Assembly: GCA_903864555.1 (NCBI GenBank)
Contig: CAIPGJ010000799.1
Span: forward strand, 1 to 18,459
Source: an uncultured Pseudomonadota bacterium
Lineage (GTDB): Bacteria > Pseudomonadota > Gammaproteobacteria > Burkholderiales > SG8-39
DNA length: 18,459 bases
Direction: 5' to 3'
Positions 15,884-18,459 of the stretch are shown one piece after another (position 1 is the first letter of the stretch; the number at the start of each line of letters is the position of its first letter). A program made the translations under genes and the position numbers. The notes beneath the pieces are model-generated. The model was not told the origin of the DNA. It saw only the letters and a list, made by a program, of their open reading frames with translations, and made no database searches.

Positions 15884-17161
15884 TCATGGCAGTGCTTCCA
15901 GCAGTGCTGCCCGATGACGTGGATCTGCAATGGCCACCAGCGCACGGGCACGGGCCGCCCCGGACAAGCCCCTGATGCGCGCCACACCGAATTCGGTCAC
16001 CACATGTGTAATGGCATCCTGAGGCAAGGTCTGGAATTCCACGCGTGGCACGATGGCGGATGCACCCGATCGTGTCGTCGCCGGCAACACCACGATGGAA
16101 GCGCAAGCGCTTGCACCGGCGCGGGCAAAGTCGCGCCCACCGCCTATGCCGCTCACCTGGACGCCTCCCAGGACAGAGGAATTGCCCCTCCCGGTCAGAT
16201 CCACTTCCAGCACTGCGTTGATCGCCACAAAATCCTGCTGCGCCGCCAGATGTTCCGGATCATGCGCAATGCGCGAATCCGCAATGGCAATCAGGGGATT
16301 CCTGTCGGCCCACCGATAGAATGATCCTGTTCCCATCGCCGTAGCGCCCAGCGCCACGGCTGTCCCCTTGATCGGCCGGCAAACGCATCCCGCCTCAATC
16401 AGTTGCATGGCCCAGTCGCCCACCAGTCCGGTATGCATGGCCAGATTTCGCCGGGCGCCGATGAGCGCGCCGGGTAAGCCGGCGAGTGCCTTGCCCAATC
16501 CCATCTCGATGGTCGCGCCATCGGGGACACACTCCACGACCCACTCTGCAATGCGACGGGAAAACCCGGCCTCTTTCTCGCGTGGCAATTCACCCGGCGG
16601 ATAGTCGCATTCAACCACCAGGTCGGCCTCGGCCAGATTGAAGCCGGCTTCACTCATGATGCGAGGGAGCGATGCATTGATTTCGATGGCGCGAACCCGC
16701 GCCTTCTCCCATGCCGGGATCACCACATCGGCAATCAGTCCGGGCAGCGCCCGCTGCTCTGTGTCCCGGGAACCCTGGGCCAACACCACGTCAATGCGCA
16801 GTTTCCCGCAGAGAATGCTCTCCAGAAGCTCGTTCATGGACAGGCACAGGAGCTCGGCCCGTCCTTCGGCAATCGCAACCCGGGTCAGCGGCCCAGGCAC
16901 CGGTGCATGCAGACGCAGACATGGCCCTGATACCTGTGCCAGACGTTCCAGTCCGCCGGCCATCACCTGGATCACCCGTATGGGTCCGGACAAGCCAGTG
17001 GCCGCCTCGATCAATGCCTCGATAAGCAGCCGCGGCTCCCCCGCACCGGTTCCGACCAGAACGGTGTCATCGGCACGCAGCAGGCATCTGAGCTGCCCCG
17101 CCAACGTCGTTGCACCAGCAGAGTCAATCGCGGGCAAAGACTCCGTTGCTCGGATGTTCAT
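15884..17161 (-). CDS. Class I CoA-transferase / acetyl-CoA hydrolase family protein
   Basis: This is a 425-residue protein with the two halves of the acetyl-CoA hydrolase/4-hydroxybutyrate CoA-transferase family: N domain about 10-200 (VLVGTGAGEPRLLIEAL, RAIEINASLP) and C domain about 205-415 (IEMGLGKALAGLP, INAVLEVDLTGRGNSS, SGIGGGRDFARAG, VTEFGVARIRGLS). Length is typical. Members move CoA between acetyl-CoA and other acids. At 242-248 it reads MHTGLVG, where active members usually have HTE with the Glu that forms the glutamyl-CoA intermediate; here Gly245 replaces it. It may therefore be a hydrolase, a divergent transferase or a binding protein. The ATG has GAGAGG eight bases upstream. 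It lies between the first Bug gene and the IclR gene on the same strand. Confidence 0.88.
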   Translation of the reverse strand: MNIRATESLPAIDSAGATTLAGQLRCLLRADDTVLVGTGAGEPRLLIEALIEAATGLSGPIRVIQVMAGGLERLAQVSGPCLRLHAPVPGPLTRVAIAEGRAELLCLSMNELLESILCGKLRIDVVLAQGSRDTEQRALPGLIADVVIPAWEKARVRAIEINASLPRIMSEAGFNLAEADLVVECDYPPGELPREKEAGFSRRIAEWVVECVPDGATIEMGLGKALAGLPGALIGARRNLAMHTGLVGDWAMQLIEAGCVCRPIKGTAVALGATAMGTGSFYRWADRNPLIAIADSRIAHDPEHLAAQQDFVAINAVLEVDLTGRGNSSVLGGVQVSGIGGGRDFARAGASACASIVVLPATTRSGASAIVPRVEFQTLPQDAITHVVTEFGVARIRGLSGAARARALVAIADPRHRAALLEALP

Positions 17162-17371
17162 GGCCGTGCCCTCTCGAATTCATCCTTGCACATTACCCAT
17201 TGCCGGATGCGCCATGAGTCTGCCTGGCGACCGCCGCTTCATGCAGGCCGAATCAGACCCGCAGCCCTGTCACCGAGAGAAAGATGTTGCACGAAAAAAA
17301 CCGCTGCAACTTGATGCGCCTGCGATCCATTCGTTACGGGCAAGCTTCATCGAGCTGCAGCTTCGTGCAAC

Positions 17372-18361
17372 TCAGTTTTCGGTGGACTGGATCTTGTTAT
17401 CCTCGACCACCTTCTTCCACTTCGTCAGTTCCGTGAGGAACTTCTTGCGGAACTCCTCCGGCGTATTGCCTACCGGCACCGCACCGAGCTTCTCCAGGCC
17501 GGCGATCACCTCGGGTGAACGCAGCACCTTCACCAGTTCGGCGTTCATGCGGTTCACCAGGGCCGGCGGCGTCTTGGGCGGGGCGAACCAGCCCAGCCAG
17601 CTCGGATACTCCAGGTCGAAGCCCTGCTCGTAGGTGGTGGCCACATCAGGCAGCAGCGGCGAGCGCTTGTGCCCGGTGATCGCCAGCACCTTCAGCTTGC
17701 CGGTCTTGATCTGGCTCATCGCCGCCAGCAGGGTGCCGCCCGACACCTGGGTCCGTCCGGCGATCAGGTCGATCTGGCCCTGGGCCACCCCCTTGTAATG
17801 CACCGGCAGGATGTCCACGCCCAGCACGTTGGCCAGCGAGGCACACACGATATGCGTGATGCCGCCCGAGCCGGCGGTGTTGCAGCTCAGCTTGCCCGGA
17901 TTGGCCTTGGCATAGGCGACCAGGTCCTTGAGGTTGTTCACGGTCGGCAGCCCGGCCACGCTGGCGACGACGCCGGTGCCGCGGTTGCTCAGTTCGGTGA
18001 CCGGAACCAGCGTGGCCACCACACTGTGGTTGTAGGCGGGATAGAAGTTCGGCAACACCGTCAGCCCGGTATTGGGAGCAAGGAAGGTATAGCCATCGGG
18101 GGCTGCCTTCAGCACCACCCCGGCACCGATGGAACTGGCCGCACCGCCGCGAAAATCGAACAGGAAGGGCTGGCCGGTCTGCGCCTGCAGTTTGTCGGTG
18201 TACAGGCGCAATTCATTGTCGGTGCTGCCGCCGGCCACGAAGGGCACCACCACGGTGACCGGTTTGACCGGCCAGTTGACCGCGGGATTCTGTGCCAGCG
18301 CAGGCTGGGCGAAGGTCAGCGCCACGGCAAAACCAGCGGCGATGGAGTGATGCACTTGCAT
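17372..18361 (-). CDS. Bug-family (TctC-like) periplasmic solute-binding protein
   Basis: This is a 329-residue Bug-type binding protein. A signal peptide covers residues 1-23 (AQPALA, then QNPAVNW). Then come KPVTVVVPFVAGGSTD at 33-48, APDGYTFL, the lobe-2 segment VHYKGVAQGQIDLIAGRTQ, and TGKLKVLAITG. Length is normal. It is a distant paralogue of the Bug protein at 11296-12276: the glycine loop is AGGSTD rather than PGGGTD, and the DNRPGAGG loop is DFRGGAAS, pointing to a different ligand. The ATG has a very strong GGAGG seven bases upstream, fitting a highly made periplasmic protein. It is 210 bases upstream of the class I CoA-transferase gene. No permease genes are present in the window. 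Confidence 0.92.
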   Translation of the reverse strand: MQVHHSIAAGFAVALTFAQPALAQNPAVNWPVKPVTVVVPFVAGGSTDNELRLYTDKLQAQTGQPFLFDFRGGAASSIGAGVVLKAAPDGYTFLAPNTGLTVLPNFYPAYNHSVVATLVPVTELSNRGTGVVASVAGLPTVNNLKDLVAYAKANPGKLSCNTAGSGGITHIVCASLANVLGVDILPVHYKGVAQGQIDLIAGRTQVSGGTLLAAMSQIKTGKLKVLAITGHKRSPLLPDVATTYEQGFDLEYPSWLGWFAPPKTPPALVNRMNAELVKVLRSPEVIAGLEKLGAVPVGNTPEEFRKKFLTELTKWKKVVEDNKIQSTEN

Positions 18362-18459
18362 GGGGTTACCTCCTCAGGAAAGCAAGGGACTGGATCTCGC
18401 CGGCACGATCTGCAAGCCGCGCACTGACGGGAACTTCCAGACAATGGTACAGGGAAAAA

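Noticed and set aside
17286..17310. GTTGCA/TGCAAC inverted repeat enclosing an A7 run, as a possible terminator of the Bug gene at 17372-18361
   Set aside because: The homopolymer is in the loop, not after the stem, and the stem is only 6 bp; a chance palindrome is as likely.
17353..17362. AGCTGCAGCT palindrome just past the Bug gene stop
   Set aside because: It has no loop and no T tract, so it cannot work as a terminator; short palindromes of this kind are common.
1..18459. Mobile element, phage, CRISPR array or toxin-antitoxin system
   Set aside because: No transposase, integrase, regularly spaced repeats or small paired toxin-antitoxin genes were seen; gene spacing and base composition look chromosomal throughout.

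Overview
The window is GC-rich, densely coded bacterial DNA with 11 confident protein genes and no rRNA, tRNA, CRISPR array, transposase or phage gene that I can see. Two Bug-type (TctC family) periplasmic binding proteins, a CaiB-type CoA-transferase with a MaoC-like hydratase, an IclR regulator and a CHASE2 histidine kinase beside a LysM/FecR protein together suggest a betaproteobacterium, probably Burkholderiales. That assignment rests on gene content, not on a marker gene.

Layout. (1) At 160-1743 (+) lies a type B carboxylesterase, convergent with a putative Na+/H+ antiporter of the NhaD-like/Na_H_antiport_3 kind at 1765-3024 (-). (2) A 546-base gap with an AT-rich, repeat-bearing promoter region precedes a 1020-residue membrane protein at 3571-6633 (+). 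It fuses a duplicated 6-helix transporter-like region to a spermidine-synthase-like domain and a long C-terminal tail. A single-domain CheY-like response regulator follows at 6698-7096 (+). (3) Convergent with it is a minus-strand pair: a CHASE2 histidine kinase (10927 to 8582), then a secreted LysM+FecR protein (8427 to 7222). The response regulator is the nearest candidate partner of the kinase, giving a possible envelope-sensing module. (4) From 18361 down to 11296 all genes are on the minus strand: Bug protein, class I CoA-transferase (acetyl-CoA hydrolase family), IclR regulator, CaiB-type class III CoA-transferase, double-hotdog MaoC-like hydratase, and a second Bug protein. This reads as a catabolic island: carboxylate capture in the periplasm, CoA activation by transferases, hydration of an enoyl-CoA, and control by the IclR protein. 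The substrate is not evident, and no TctA/TctB membrane permease is present.

Points of most interest: the class I CoA-transferase has Gly where I expect the catalytic Glu; the MaoC-like protein seems to split the hydratase Asp/His pair between its two hotdog halves; the kinase/LysM-FecR/response regulator module; the transporter-aminopropyltransferase fusion; a promoter that decides the IclR start; and a run of competing hairpins between the MaoC-like gene and the downstream Bug gene. All domain names are recognised by eye and no database search was possible.
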